Assembly: GCA_030606485.1 (NCBI GenBank)
Contig: JAUWGH010000002.1
Location: 321,767-385,766, forward strand
Reading direction: 5' to 3'
Length of the DNA stretch: 64,000 nucleotides
From: Promethearchaeota archaeon
GTDB lineage: Archaea > Asgardarchaeota > Lokiarchaeia > Sigyniarchaeales > SOKP01
The translations under genes were made by a program, and so were the position numbers. This document shows, piece by piece, positions 36,913 to 46,325 of this stretch (its first letter is position 1; each line of letters opens with the position of its first letter). Below the pieces are notes generated by a model. It was not told where the DNA came from and did not search any database. It saw only the letters and a list, made by a program, of their open reading frames with translations.

Positions 36913-39555
36913 TTAGATAAGCTCAATATAAATCTTTTGCCCTTCAGTAAGGGTGATAGAATCAGATAGAACAATTTCAGCAATTTTATACTGATCTAAA
37001 AATGAGAAGATCACATTTAAAGGGCTTTTTTTGCCATCTTGAGATATAATAACACATATATTGCATTCTGTCGGTTGGAAATTACTTAAAGTCTTAAAGT
37101 AGATGGATTTTAAATCAATTTTTCCATATGCAATAGATATGAAAGCACTGAATTTTCCTTCTGTAATTTTTTGACCTACCTGACCCCATGAAATTCTGGT
37201 TATAAAAAAAGTTTCTAAGTTGTTTATATTCATACGTGGTTCAAGTGTTAACCGTTTGAGTTCAATTGAATAATTAACTCCTGTTAAGGCGTGAAGTAAA
37301 GTCCATGAAGACATAGCTCTGACATAATGATCCCCACACTCAACTTCGTTCCATGGATTTCGATGTGAACCATCATATCTGTTTCGAATAGATTGAATTA
37401 TTTTTAAACCATCAGAGATCTTTCCAATAAATATACAAAGTGCGGCGATTTCATATTCGATACCTGTCCATACTTCATCACTGTAATATGTTGGAACATC
37501 TGGTTTATTTCCATGTGGCCAAGTGCAGTTCATTAATGCTGAATCACTTGGAGATGCAAAAATACGCGAAGTTTGTGTGATCCCTTTAAGGGTTTCTTTG
37601 AAATTATATTTGATTATGGATTCAATGGCTTTATTAACATGTTCAGGTGGAAGTATATATCCGAAACCGAGTTGAAATGCCCACCATTGACCAACGAGTT
37701 GATCAGAAAAACAACCAATACCATATTGGAATTTTTTAATTTCAGTTTCATCAAATTTTTGTATATAGTATTCTCCGTTCCAGCATTCTTTATCGAGAGT
37801 TGATTGCCCTGAATTGAAAGTTTTTATTAATTTTTCCGACCATTCAGATAAGTTTAACTTATTAGCAATCTTTTCACACGCCAAAAGAGAGGTTAAATAG
37901 AGAGTGCCAATAAATGTGTTAATCCCGGTAAGAGAGCAATCATAAGTATTAGGTTGATCGGAATAGATAACTCCATTTAAGTTCTTATCATAGGTGTTAA
38001 AGATAAATTTAATTAATTTTTCAATATAGTGCCATGATTCTTGAAGAAATTTAAGGTCGTTGGTAATTAAGAAATCCCGATAAATTTTCAGAATCATTCC
38101 GAACATTCCATCTATTGCAGGGGGGACATCGCCTGGATCTGGGATCATTCCAAACTGTGGTAAATATAGAGGAATTACAGAACGATGAGGTAGATATCCA
38201 TCTTTATTTTGCATTTTGAATTCAGTCTCTCGCATCGTCCTTTCAAGCATGGGAAATAAGTGAGCTAAGCTAAACGCATAATTCCAAACATGAGTGCAAT
38301 CTAAAGGACATGAACCTCCAGATAATTTACCTGTAGATGCACCATTACATCCTTCGAATCCATGAAACGTTCCATCTCTCATCCAAAAACACGTGGGAGT
38401 CCTGATTGTAGAAAACGTAGATGATATGCTAGTTAATACTTCAGATGGGAGATTACTTGAGAAAAATGCTTCATGAAATTGTTCAGTCTTTTCTAAAAGA
38501 TATGTCCAATGCTCTCGTGCATATGCGATCACTTTTAATGAATTACTGAACCATTTATTATAGTAATTTCCAATCCAAAATTCCGTTTGAGTATCAGGTA
38601 TCATTGCTTTATTTATATTCCAATCAACTACACGATTAGGAAAATTCCACGCTAAAATAAATGTTATTACGGCACTCTCTTCGGGATTTAAAATTTTTTT
38701 AGTTGCAAGGCTTCCTGCCCATGTTTGGCCAATCGCACTCATATCTTCAGAGTCAGATTGTGATAATACACCCTCGCGTGAAAAATGAGACCAAAAATCA
38801 TTCAAATCCCGCCATTGGGTTGTGATTGTTGCTTCAGACTGATCAATTGCCAATGTTAAATCTCCAAATCTTCTATCTTTTTTTAATATTGTTTTTGATC
38901 TCATGTAAATGGCGTGCCAATCACCAATTCGTCTATGAACATTAATATTACCACCAAATAAGGGATTAAATTCTCCTTTAATTCGTTTTTCTCCATCCCA
39001 CCCTAAGAAATTGAGGAGACTACCCATTATAGTTATTTCATAGGGGAACTCAGAGTTGTTTTTGAGATAAAATTGAAAAATAATTAAGGGTAAACCCGAA
39101 TTTTTTGAATCCAAGGGAATGAATGGATTAAAAGCTACTAATCTAATATTAATCGGGAGTGAATTTTCTTTGAAATTTAAGAAAGAAATGGGATATTCCC
39201 CATCAAACTGAATCTCTTCAACACCTGGAAGTATTTTGAACATATCTTCCATTGCTGCGGTTATTTTATGATCATTCGTGGTTTTTGGTGGTTTAAAACT
39301 AAGATCTTCATGAATATTAGGACAAATTAGAGCATGACAATTTATTTTTTCAGAATTATTTCCTACTCTGCGTGTTCCGACCGCAAAAAAACTATTTGGC
39401 ACAAATGCTGTATGTTTAATAGAATTTGTGATTTGCCATTGTTTGAGAAAGCCATCACCATCTATAGCAATTGAACCAGTGCCAATACCACCTAATGGCA
39501 TCGCTGCGCATCGTAGTTTCTTTCCCGTTAATGGAAGAATTCCTTTTGGTTTCAT
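36913..39555 (-). CDS. GH116 beta-glucosidase/glucosylceramidase-like glycoside hydrolase
   Basis: The 880-residue length fits GH116. The N-terminal beta domain has AAMPLGGIGTGSIAIDGDGF and the catalytic (alpha/alpha)6 domain follows. By comparison with GBA2 and TxGH116, E438 in AHLFPMLERTM is the nucleophile and D693 in YYSDEVWTGIEYE the acid/base. GYLPHRSVIPLYLP and QLVGQWWAFQLGFG are also typical. GH116 cleaves beta-glucosides or beta-xylosides; the human relative cleaves glucosylceramide. No signal peptide is seen. The archaeal substrate is more likely a beta-oligosaccharide or glycolipid than ceramide. The gene stands alone. Confidence 0.9.
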   Translation of the reverse strand: MKPKGILPLTGKKLRCAAMPLGGIGTGSIAIDGDGFLKQWQITNSIKHTAFVPNSFFAVGTRRVGNNSEKINCHALICPNIHEDLSFKPPKTTNDHKITAAMEDMFKILPGVEEIQFDGEYPISFLNFKENSLPINIRLVAFNPFIPLDSKNSGLPLIIFQFYLKNNSEFPYEITIMGSLLNFLGWDGEKRIKGEFNPLFGGNINVHRRIGDWHAIYMRSKTILKKDRRFGDLTLAIDQSEATITTQWRDLNDFWSHFSREGVLSQSDSEDMSAIGQTWAGSLATKKILNPEESAVITFILAWNFPNRVVDWNINKAMIPDTQTEFWIGNYYNKWFSNSLKVIAYAREHWTYLLEKTEQFHEAFFSSNLPSEVLTSISSTFSTIRTPTCFWMRDGTFHGFEGCNGASTGKLSGGSCPLDCTHVWNYAFSLAHLFPMLERTMRETEFKMQNKDGYLPHRSVIPLYLPQFGMIPDPGDVPPAIDGMFGMILKIYRDFLITNDLKFLQESWHYIEKLIKFIFNTYDKNLNGVIYSDQPNTYDCSLTGINTFIGTLYLTSLLACEKIANKLNLSEWSEKLIKTFNSGQSTLDKECWNGEYYIQKFDETEIKKFQYGIGCFSDQLVGQWWAFQLGFGYILPPEHVNKAIESIIKYNFKETLKGITQTSRIFASPSDSALMNCTWPHGNKPDVPTYYSDEVWTGIEYEIAALCIFIGKISDGLKIIQSIRNRYDGSHRNPWNEVECGDHYVRAMSSWTLLHALTGVNYSIELKRLTLEPRMNINNLETFFITRISWGQVGQKITEGKFSAFISIAYGKIDLKSIYFKTLSNFQPTECNICVIISQDGKKSPLNVIFSFLDQYKIAEIVLSDSITLTEGQKIYIELI

Positions 39556-39700
39556 AATTTTATTAATTCTATTAATAATTTTTATTTTTGATTTGTTTCT
39601 ATTAAATTTATTTTTTTTGAATATTCTCTAATATAATCTTTTAATATTTAGGAAAGTAATTTTCCCAAAATACAGCCAAAAATCTGGAAATTAACAAAAT

Positions 39701-41494
39701 TCAGATTGTTCTGAAAAAAAAATACACTAAAATTGTTGAGGCGATTACTGAAATTATAATTAATGCACCAAATTCATTTTTAGTTATTGGTTTTAGAATT
39801 TTTGTTATTAATGTAAGCAATATTGCAGATAATGGAATTCCGAGCCAAAATAAAAATGTAGTATTTACCGGAAAATTAGATGATGGTAGTGGGACAAATA
39901 ATAGGAATAGCGATAATGTTATAAATCTCAATAATAGATTGATTAAAAGCCCGTATTGTAATTTAAAGATCCGAATTATTAGAAAGTCTAGACAAAATAC
40001 AAAAGAAATCAAAAAAATATTAATAAAAAATGTAGTAGTGAATATCGGGATCCCACCTATGGAGTATATATAATAAGCGAAAACATTATTAACCAATCCG
40101 AAGATTAGAAATGAAGAAAAAATCCAAATACAATTTTTTATTAAGAATACAATTTCTTTTTTCTCAAATATGGTAAATTTATCTATGGATAGTAAAATAG
40201 GTAATTTTAATTTTAAAAATAAGAGAATACCTGAAATGATTATTAAACTCCCAAGAAAAAGAAAACCGATTATTAGAGATGGATTAATTAACAGTGATAA
40301 AAGCGTTGTTACTAATGATCCTGATATATAAATTATAGAAACCCAGATTATAATCTTTAAATTTGGGTATTCCTTTTGGTTTTTAAAATAAAGCAAGGAA
40401 TTTGGGCTATTTTGGCTTGGTTTTTTTTTCTTTTGTCTGAAATTACGAATATCAGAGTAGTATGGTATCCCCATATCACCAAAAAATAAAATCCATCCGC
40501 CAATTAAGAGGAAAAAAAGAAAGATAACCGAAAAGAACTCTAAATTATCTGCGGCGAATCCCTGAAATTCATACAGCTGATAATAAGATATTTCCTTATC
40601 GAGATTGGTAATATCAATACTTGAATTCCTGTAGTAGTGCAACAGCCACGAAATTGCATATTTTAAGGAGGTTTCATTGTTTATATTTTGCACATGATTA
40701 AGGTCAAGACGTTTAATCAATTCGATATCATTTCTGCTATCTCCACTCAGGGTTTGATATATTATTTGTGAATGTTCTAACTTAACAGTTATATCATCTG
40801 TTCCGTGGATTATCAATAGATTTCGAGTATTTGAACTATTTAAAATTTCTACAGGTGAATTCTTTTTAATGGATTGTTCATCAAACTGTATTTCTAGAGT
40901 GTTTCCAATTAAATGCTGAATAGGAAAATTAATTAATAAGTCAGAAATATTTGAGAAGGGGTGATAAACAACGGTTGTTAGAATTCTTGGTTCTTGGGTT
41001 TGTGCGATTAAGGCAGCCCCACCACCATACGACAATCCAAATAATCCAATTCTAGATGAATTAACTTGAGGATAATTGAGTTCTATGTAATCAATACATT
41101 TTGTAATATCAAAAGGCTCGTGTGCTAATAAACTTAATAAGCCATCACTATCCCCATGCCCTCTCTTATCTATAATAAAGACAAAAAATCCACGTTTTAC
41201 CAATTCAAAACATTTCTCAGCATTACTTTCTTTTTTTGAATTAATACCCGGAATTAGAATTATGCCGTCTTGTGAGTGGTTTATATAAAGTCGATATTTT
41301 TCAGGCATCCAACAAATACCATTAATTCTTGTATTTGCATAACCTGGAAATTCAAAATATTCGAGATAAATTTCATTCCCCTTAAGATAAATATCGTTAA
41401 TTTGTTTTGAGATAATGGTGTTAGTAACAATAAAAAATACTGGTATTATTGATAAAATTAGAATTATAACTCCGATATATTGATTTTTTTTCAT
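39701..41494 (-). CDS. Alpha/beta hydrolase fused to a multi-pass membrane domain
   Basis: The 597-residue protein has an N-terminal membrane helix (YIGVIILILSIIPVFFIV), then a peptidase-S9/DLH-like hydrolase domain (about 40-300) with GIILIPGINSKKES, IIDKRGHGDSDG, the nucleophile elbow GLFGLSYGGG, an acid in LLIIHGTDDIT and a histidine in LDLNHVQN. From about 330 to the end there are about eight more hydrophobic helices. The hydrolase would face outside if the first helix is an N-in anchor. Such fusions occur in archaea; the substrate is unknown, perhaps a lipid or peptide at the membrane. Confidence 0.8.
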   Translation of the reverse strand: MKKNQYIGVIILILSIIPVFFIVTNTIISKQINDIYLKGNEIYLEYFEFPGYANTRINGICWMPEKYRLYINHSQDGIILIPGINSKKESNAEKCFELVKRGFFVFIIDKRGHGDSDGLLSLLAHEPFDITKCIDYIELNYPQVNSSRIGLFGLSYGGGAALIAQTQEPRILTTVVYHPFSNISDLLINFPIQHLIGNTLEIQFDEQSIKKNSPVEILNSSNTRNLLIIHGTDDITVKLEHSQIIYQTLSGDSRNDIELIKRLDLNHVQNINNETSLKYAISWLLHYYRNSSIDITNLDKEISYYQLYEFQGFAADNLEFFSVIFLFFLLIGGWILFFGDMGIPYYSDIRNFRQKKKKPSQNSPNSLLYFKNQKEYPNLKIIIWVSIIYISGSLVTTLLSLLINPSLIIGFLFLGSLIIISGILLFLKLKLPILLSIDKFTIFEKKEIVFLIKNCIWIFSSFLIFGLVNNVFAYYIYSIGGIPIFTTTFFINIFLISFVFCLDFLIIRIFKLQYGLLINLLLRFITLSLFLLFVPLPSSNFPVNTTFLFWLGIPLSAILLTLITKILKPITKNEFGALIIISVIASTILVYFFFRTI

Positions 41495-41638
41495 TTTTCT
41501 ACTAGATTATTTTTCATGTTAAAATAATCAATAGTTATTTATCTTTTTTCTTTTCTGGCTATTAGAAGAAAAATTGCGGTAGTAGATATTTATTAGATTT
41601 TTCTTGTTTCCATTTTTTCAAATCTATTTTTATTTAAA

Positions 41639-43516
41639 TTATTTTCTTGGTAATTTAAAGTAAAAAGTAGTTCCATTATTCTTTCCAGCAGATTCAAACC
41701 ACATTTCTCCACCGTGTAATTTAATTATTTCTTTTGATATAAAAAGACCTAAACCACTTCCATGAGAATCAAGTTCATATTTAACGATTTCTTCTCCTCT
41801 AATTTTCCCGAATTTTTGAAAAATTAATTCTTGATCCTTTTCCTCAATTCCGATACCATTATCTTTTATTGAGAAAATGAAATTATTCTCATCATCAATT
41901 TGTGTAGAAATTTCAATTTTTCCATTTGAAGGTGTAAATTTAATCGCATTGGAAACAAGATTCGTTAATACTCGAGAGATTTTCTTATCATCAATATTTA
42001 ACTTTATATCTTCCTGCATATCTTTTATGAGTTTATGATTTTTCTGTTTTATTAAGAAAGAGAGATCAGAAATACACCAGTCTATTAAAGGATTAATTTC
42101 TATCTCTCTTTTACTTAATTTAACACTCTTTCTTTCAATTTGAGATGTATCCAAGAGATTATCGATCAATTCATTTAATTTTTTGCCACTATGTAAAATC
42201 TCATTTAAAGAATCTTTCTGTTGTTCAGTTAAGTTATTATCCTTTACCAGAAGTTGAGGTATGCCAATTATGGGAATTAACGGTGTTTTAAACTCGTGTG
42301 AGGCTATTGACGTAAAATCTCTATATCTTTTTTCGGATTCTTTTAATTTCTTTGTCCTTTCTTCTATTCTTTGTTCCAATTCTTTATTTAATTTTCTTAG
42401 TTTTTCCTCAGACTTTTTTAACTTTTTCTCGGCAATTTTCCTTTCAGTAATATCTCTTGAAACTAGAAGATATTTCACTTCACCATTATTATCTATGAAT
42501 GTACTTCCTCTAGTTTCAAACCAACGATATGTTCCATCCTTTCGTCTAGTTCTAACGTCTATTACACCCTCGCTTGTTTTAAGGACCTCTCTAAATTTTT
42601 TTAAGGATTGTTTAAGATCGTTAGGATGGATGAAATCCAACACAGATTTGCCAATTAATTCTTCCTTTGTAAATCCCGATGCTTTTAAAAATGATTTTTC
42701 ATTGAGATACTCTAATTTAAAGTTTTTATTAAGAATAGATATTAAGTCATTTGCATTTTCTGATATTAATCGATATTTTTCTTCAGATTCTTTTAATTTT
42801 TGTTCTATCTTCTTGCGTTTAGTAAAATCTCTTAAAAATATAAGAAATTTTTTGTCTTCATTCTTATCTGTAAATATACTTCCGCTAATTTCCACCCAAA
42901 TATGAGATCCATTTTTGTGTTTAATTCTTGCCTGAATGAATATCCTGCCTGTCTTAAAACCTTTCTGCATTGCTTCCAAAACCTCATTGAAATCATTAGA
43001 ATGTACGAATTCTATTGGTCTTTTACCTATCACATCGTCGATTAAATATCCAAGCATTTTAAAAAGAGGGTCTTTATTAACAAATTCGAATCTCAACTTT
43101 CTATTTAAAATAAGAATTAAGTCATTTGCATTCTCTGAAATAAGCCGATGTTTTTCTTCGGATTCTTTTAATATTTCTTCTGCTTTTGAGATCTGATTAC
43201 TTAAAATAGACACAATAGTACCAATAATTACAAACATAAATCCTCGAAGCAAATAATCAATATTAATATCATCCAATCCGGAGAAAAGAGTTAAAAAAAT
43301 CAATAATCCGGCTAAAATTATAGGCACAATTAACCCTTTCTTTTTCCACCAAAAACATGCTAAAAAAATGGGAACATAAAAAAAATGGGAAAAAACTATA
43401 GTAATGTTAAGTATTCTAAAAAAATAATATGTTAAAAAGCATGAGACAAACAAAAGGGCAATTATGACCAGAATTTTAAATTGCTCTTCATACCTTTTAA
43501 TTTTTAATCTAAACAT
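41639..43516 (-). CDS. Membrane-bound PAS-PAS sensor histidine kinase
   Basis: The 625-residue protein has four membrane helices (about 13-32, 36-57, 62-80, 88-107), PAS 1 (about 116-236), PAS 2 (about 245-365), a coiled coil (365-400) and a HisKA domain with H407 in SIASHEFKTPLIP. The HATPase part has N523 in TNLVSNAIKFTP, D-N-G-I-G at 552-556 and G-S-G-L-G at 586-590. All catalytic boxes are intact. There is no receiver domain and no response regulator gene nearby. Its kinase core is close to that of the cytosolic kinase at 44.5 kb, so the two probably arose by duplication. Confidence 0.92.
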   Translation of the reverse strand: MFRLKIKRYEEQFKILVIIALLFVSCFLTYYFFRILNITIVFSHFFYVPIFLACFWWKKKGLIVPIILAGLLIFLTLFSGLDDINIDYLLRGFMFVIIGTIVSILSNQISKAEEILKESEEKHRLISENANDLILILNRKLRFEFVNKDPLFKMLGYLIDDVIGKRPIEFVHSNDFNEVLEAMQKGFKTGRIFIQARIKHKNGSHIWVEISGSIFTDKNEDKKFLIFLRDFTKRKKIEQKLKESEEKYRLISENANDLISILNKNFKLEYLNEKSFLKASGFTKEELIGKSVLDFIHPNDLKQSLKKFREVLKTSEGVIDVRTRRKDGTYRWFETRGSTFIDNNGEVKYLLVSRDITERKIAEKKLKKSEEKLRKLNKELEQRIEERTKKLKESEKRYRDFTSIASHEFKTPLIPIIGIPQLLVKDNNLTEQQKDSLNEILHSGKKLNELIDNLLDTSQIERKSVKLSKREIEINPLIDWCISDLSFLIKQKNHKLIKDMQEDIKLNIDDKKISRVLTNLVSNAIKFTPSNGKIEISTQIDDENNFIFSIKDNGIGIEEKDQELIFQKFGKIRGEEIVKYELDSHGSGLGLFISKEIIKLHGGEMWFESAGKNNGTTFYFKLPRK

Positions 43517-43602
43517 AATCCTACCTTATTTTTGATTATTTCTTTTTTTGTTCTTAATAAATGAGACCATCTCTTATTTACACTCATCTAATTTATAAAA
43601 TA

Positions 43603-43621
43603 ATCTCATATTCAATGAGAT
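43603..43621. repeat. Perfect inverted repeat, 7-base arms
   Basis: ATCTCAT at 43603-43609 pairs with ATGAGAT at 43615-43621 around a 5-base loop. It sits about 90 bases upstream of the membrane kinase start and may be an operator or chance. Confidence 0.4.
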
Positions 43622-43685
43622 ATTAATAGGATAATTATTCACAATTATTTTTTTAAATTTTAATTGAAAGATAAAATATTATATG

Positions 43686-43704
43686 TTCTATAGAGTTTCT
43701 ATAG
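43686..43704. repeat. Direct repeat TTCTATAG, period 11
   Basis: TTCTATAG occurs at 43686-43693 and 43697-43704, one helical turn apart, which suits side-by-side binding of a small regulator such as an RHH dimer. Interpretation is inference. Confidence 0.3.
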
Positions 43705-43889
43705 GTTTTCTTGTTTATATTTTATAGTTATTTCACAAATAATTAATCAATATTTTAAATAATGTTTATTGATAGTTAAACAAACTTTAATATAAGTATT
43801 ATTGAAATCAAATAGTAAATTGTAAATATCCAATAAGGATATAGTCAAGTATCTACATATATTTTATGAAAATTTAAAAATGTTTTATG

Positions 43890-43922
43890 AATATTCTATC
43901 GTTATTTGATCAATATTCTATC
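43890..43922. repeat. Direct repeat AATATTCTATC, period 22
   Basis: The 11-base word occurs at 43890-43900 and 43912-43922, two helical turns apart. The word shares TTCTAT with the repeat near 43.69 kb. Both pairs lie in the spacer before the RHH gene and could be its binding sites. Confidence 0.4.
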
Positions 43923-44142
43923 AATCTAAAAGAATTTTAACTCCTTTTTGTTAATTATATTCAATATTCCCTTTCTATACCAAATTTCGTTCATTTCCTA
44001 TATAGGTACCATAATCATACTATGGAGCATCCATGGGGAGGCTTCAATTTTGATATTATTACCTCGGTTATTTTTTATAATGATTCTATATATTTGCTAT
44101 AGTGCGTTCATTAGATAAGCATTTTATAATTAATTAGAAAAT

Positions 44143-44150
44143 TATATATA
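44143..44150 (+). promoter_or_regulatory. TATA box of the RHH gene
   Basis: TATATATA lies 24-31 bases before the ATG at 44174 in the context AAATTATATATAAGG, fitting an archaeal promoter with a very short leader. Confidence 0.5.
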
Positions 44151-44173
44151 AGGTTAGGTATAAGAAGATTTAA

Positions 44174-44365
44174 ATGATACAACGAAAAACTACTACTATT
44201 CAAATTTCTCTTAAGACTAAGGAATATTTAGATGAAATCAAAGAAAGAGAGCAATTATCAACCTATGATGCGGTTATACGAATTGTATTATTGAATTATG
44301 AATTGTTTAGGGAATTTAGGTTTAAAGATAAGAAAATTGATAAAAGTGAGAAAATAAAAGAATAA
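44174..44365 (+). CDS. Ribbon-helix-helix (CopG-like) DNA-binding protein
   Basis: The 63-residue protein opens with the RHH strand TTTIQISLKTKEYLDEIKE and helix 2 (LSTYDAVIRIVLLNYELF), and ends with a lysine-rich tail. RHH proteins dimerise and bind operator repeats. No toxin gene follows it, so a transcription factor role is more likely than an antitoxin. It lies between two PAS histidine kinases on the opposite strand and may act on the repeats upstream of itself. Confidence 0.72.
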   Translation: MIQRKTTTIQISLKTKEYLDEIKEREQLSTYDAVIRIVLLNYELFREFRFKDKKIDKSEKIKE

Positions 44366-44490
44366 GCATAAGTTATGTGAAATTATTTTTGAAGTTTTAA
44401 ATTTTTAATAAAAGTTTTCTCAATAAAAGATTTATTTAATTATTCCTCTAATTGAATTTAACAGGTGTAAAAAATAATTTTGGAAAGAAT

Positions 44491-46104
44491 TTAATCATCT
44501 TTTAGTGGTAATTCAAAGTAAAAAGTTGTCCCTTTATTTCTTCCTTCTGATTCGAACCAGATTTCACCACCATGGAGTTTAATGATTTCTTTTGAAATGT
44601 AAAGCCCCAGACCAGTTCCGTAAGTATCAAGGGCGTATTGAGATATTTTTGCTCCTCTTATTTTCCCGAATTTTTGAAAGACCAAATCTGCATCCTTTTT
44701 ATCAATTCCAATCCCGTTATCCTTTATTGAAAAAATAAAATTATCAGCAACATCGATTTGAGTAGAAATTTCAATTTTTCCATTTCGAGGTGTGTATTTA
44801 ATCGCATTCAAAATGAGATTTGTTAAAACTCGAGATATTTTCTTATCATCAATATTTAGCTTAACATTTTCTTTTAGTCTTTTTATTACTGTATGGTTAT
44901 TATGTTTCATTAAGAAAGCGAGATCAGAAATGCAACTGTTAATTAGAGGATTAATAGCCATTTCTCGTTTGGTTAATTCTATACTCTTGGCATCAATTTT
45001 GGTAGTGTCTAATAGGTTATCCATTAGTTCATTTAATTTTTTACCGCTTATCAAAATCTCATTAATAAAATCTTTCTGTTGTTCAGTTAAATTCGTATCT
45101 TTTAAAATGAGGTGAGGTATGCCAATAATTGGAATTAATGGTGTTTTAAATTCATGAGAGGCCACTGAAATAAAATCCCTATATCGTTTTTCTGATTCTT
45201 GTAATTTTTTTTCCGCCTTCTTGCGTTCAGAAATATCAATTCCCATCCCTCCAAGATAAGGAATATTATTTATTATTATCCGTAGTCCTGTAAAATAATG
45301 AGGGGTTTTTCTCCCGCTTTTAGATATAAAATTCGCTTCTGCAGTAGATTTACCTTTAACAAAAACTTCTTGAATCCTTTCAGCAATATATTTCTTATCC
45401 TCTCCCTTAAAGAAATCAAGTATGCTCATTTTAGATATTTCTTCACCCGAATACCCAGAAACTTCTTCAAAATTTTTATTCCATCGCATAAATTTGCCTT
45501 TCTCGTCAAATAAATAAAAGATTCCGGGTAAGCTATCTAATACTGAATCAGAGAAAACCTTAGTTTTCCTAAATTTTTCGTCTGCCTTCTTGCGCTCGGT
45601 AATATCAATGATATTACCTTGCACAATCTCTTCTTTTTTTTTATTCACATACAGTTTATGAATATTTTCCATAACCCAACGGACTTTACCATTTTTATGT
45701 ATAATTCGATACTCTCGACTATCGCAATTGATGGGTGTTGAATAAAATTTCTTTACTGCATTATTTATTCTTTCCAAATCATCTGGATAAATAATTTCAT
45801 TCCACTTTATTCGTCCCGAAGTGAAATCTTCTTCCGTATATCCCGTCATTTCTTCAACATTACCTTCGAAAAATGCATCTGGAAAATCTTGATAGCCTTG
45901 AAATGCTATTCCATTAAAATTTTCTATAAAAATTCGATATTTTTTTTCTGAATCCTTTAATTTTTGTTCTAGATATTTAATCTCTGCTTTAGTGAATAAA
46001 TTTTCATCAATAAGATTCTTTGCAACATCATAAGTCTTTTTAATTAAAGCAGTTAAAAGAAGACTATCATCTGGTAAAAAATCTAGCTCTTTTGAGATGT
46101 TCAA
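44491..46104 (-). CDS. Soluble PAS-PAS sensor histidine kinase
   Basis: The 537-residue protein has no membrane helix. A short N-terminal helical part precedes PAS 1 (about 52-172), PAS 2 (about 185-293) and HisKA with H317 in SVASHEFKTPLIP. The HATPase boxes are NLILNAIKYTP, DNGIGIDKKD and GTGLGLYIS. It is therefore a cytoplasmic kinase sensing an internal signal. PAS cofactor residues cannot be assigned. The kinase core is nearly collinear with the membrane-bound kinase 1 kb downstream. No receiver partner is in the window. Confidence 0.92.
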   Translation of the reverse strand: MNISKELDFLPDDSLLLTALIKKTYDVAKNLIDENLFTKAEIKYLEQKLKDSEKKYRIFIENFNGIAFQGYQDFPDAFFEGNVEEMTGYTEEDFTSGRIKWNEIIYPDDLERINNAVKKFYSTPINCDSREYRIIHKNGKVRWVMENIHKLYVNKKKEEIVQGNIIDITERKKADEKFRKTKVFSDSVLDSLPGIFYLFDEKGKFMRWNKNFEEVSGYSGEEISKMSILDFFKGEDKKYIAERIQEVFVKGKSTAEANFISKSGRKTPHYFTGLRIIINNIPYLGGMGIDISERKKAEKKLQESEKRYRDFISVASHEFKTPLIPIIGIPHLILKDTNLTEQQKDFINEILISGKKLNELMDNLLDTTKIDAKSIELTKREMAINPLINSCISDLAFLMKHNNHTVIKRLKENVKLNIDDKKISRVLTNLILNAIKYTPRNGKIEISTQIDVADNFIFSIKDNGIGIDKKDADLVFQKFGKIRGAKISQYALDTYGTGLGLYISKEIIKLHGGEIWFESEGRNKGTTFYFELPLKDD

Positions 46105-46325
46105 TGAATTTAAAAGAATCTCTGCTTCCTTTTTATTAAATGATAAACTAAAATCTCCCGTTATTTTAAAAACCTTTAATTTTTTTTCCTATTATGCATT
46201 TTTTTGTTTAATATTATAAAAATTTTATAACTTTTTGATAAATTTCTATTTTAACGTAATAATAACATTATTATCAAATAATTTATAAATAAAATTTAAT
46301 AAAAAACAAAAAAAATGCGATTAAT

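Larger units (their letters stand above)
43517..44173. other. Long regulatory-looking spacer between histidine kinase and RHH gene
   Basis: No ORF of coding quality was seen in these 657 bases. The region contains a 7-base perfect inverted repeat, two short direct-repeat pairs (listed separately) and a TATA element before the RHH gene. The sequence GGAGCATCCATGGGGAGGCTTC near 44021 is locally GC-rich against the AT background, for no visible reason. Confidence 0.4.

Noticed and set aside
42261..43196. Long plus-strand frames opposite the membrane kinase
   Set aside because: They mirror the kinase PAS repeats in antisense, show no domain of their own and have atypical composition.
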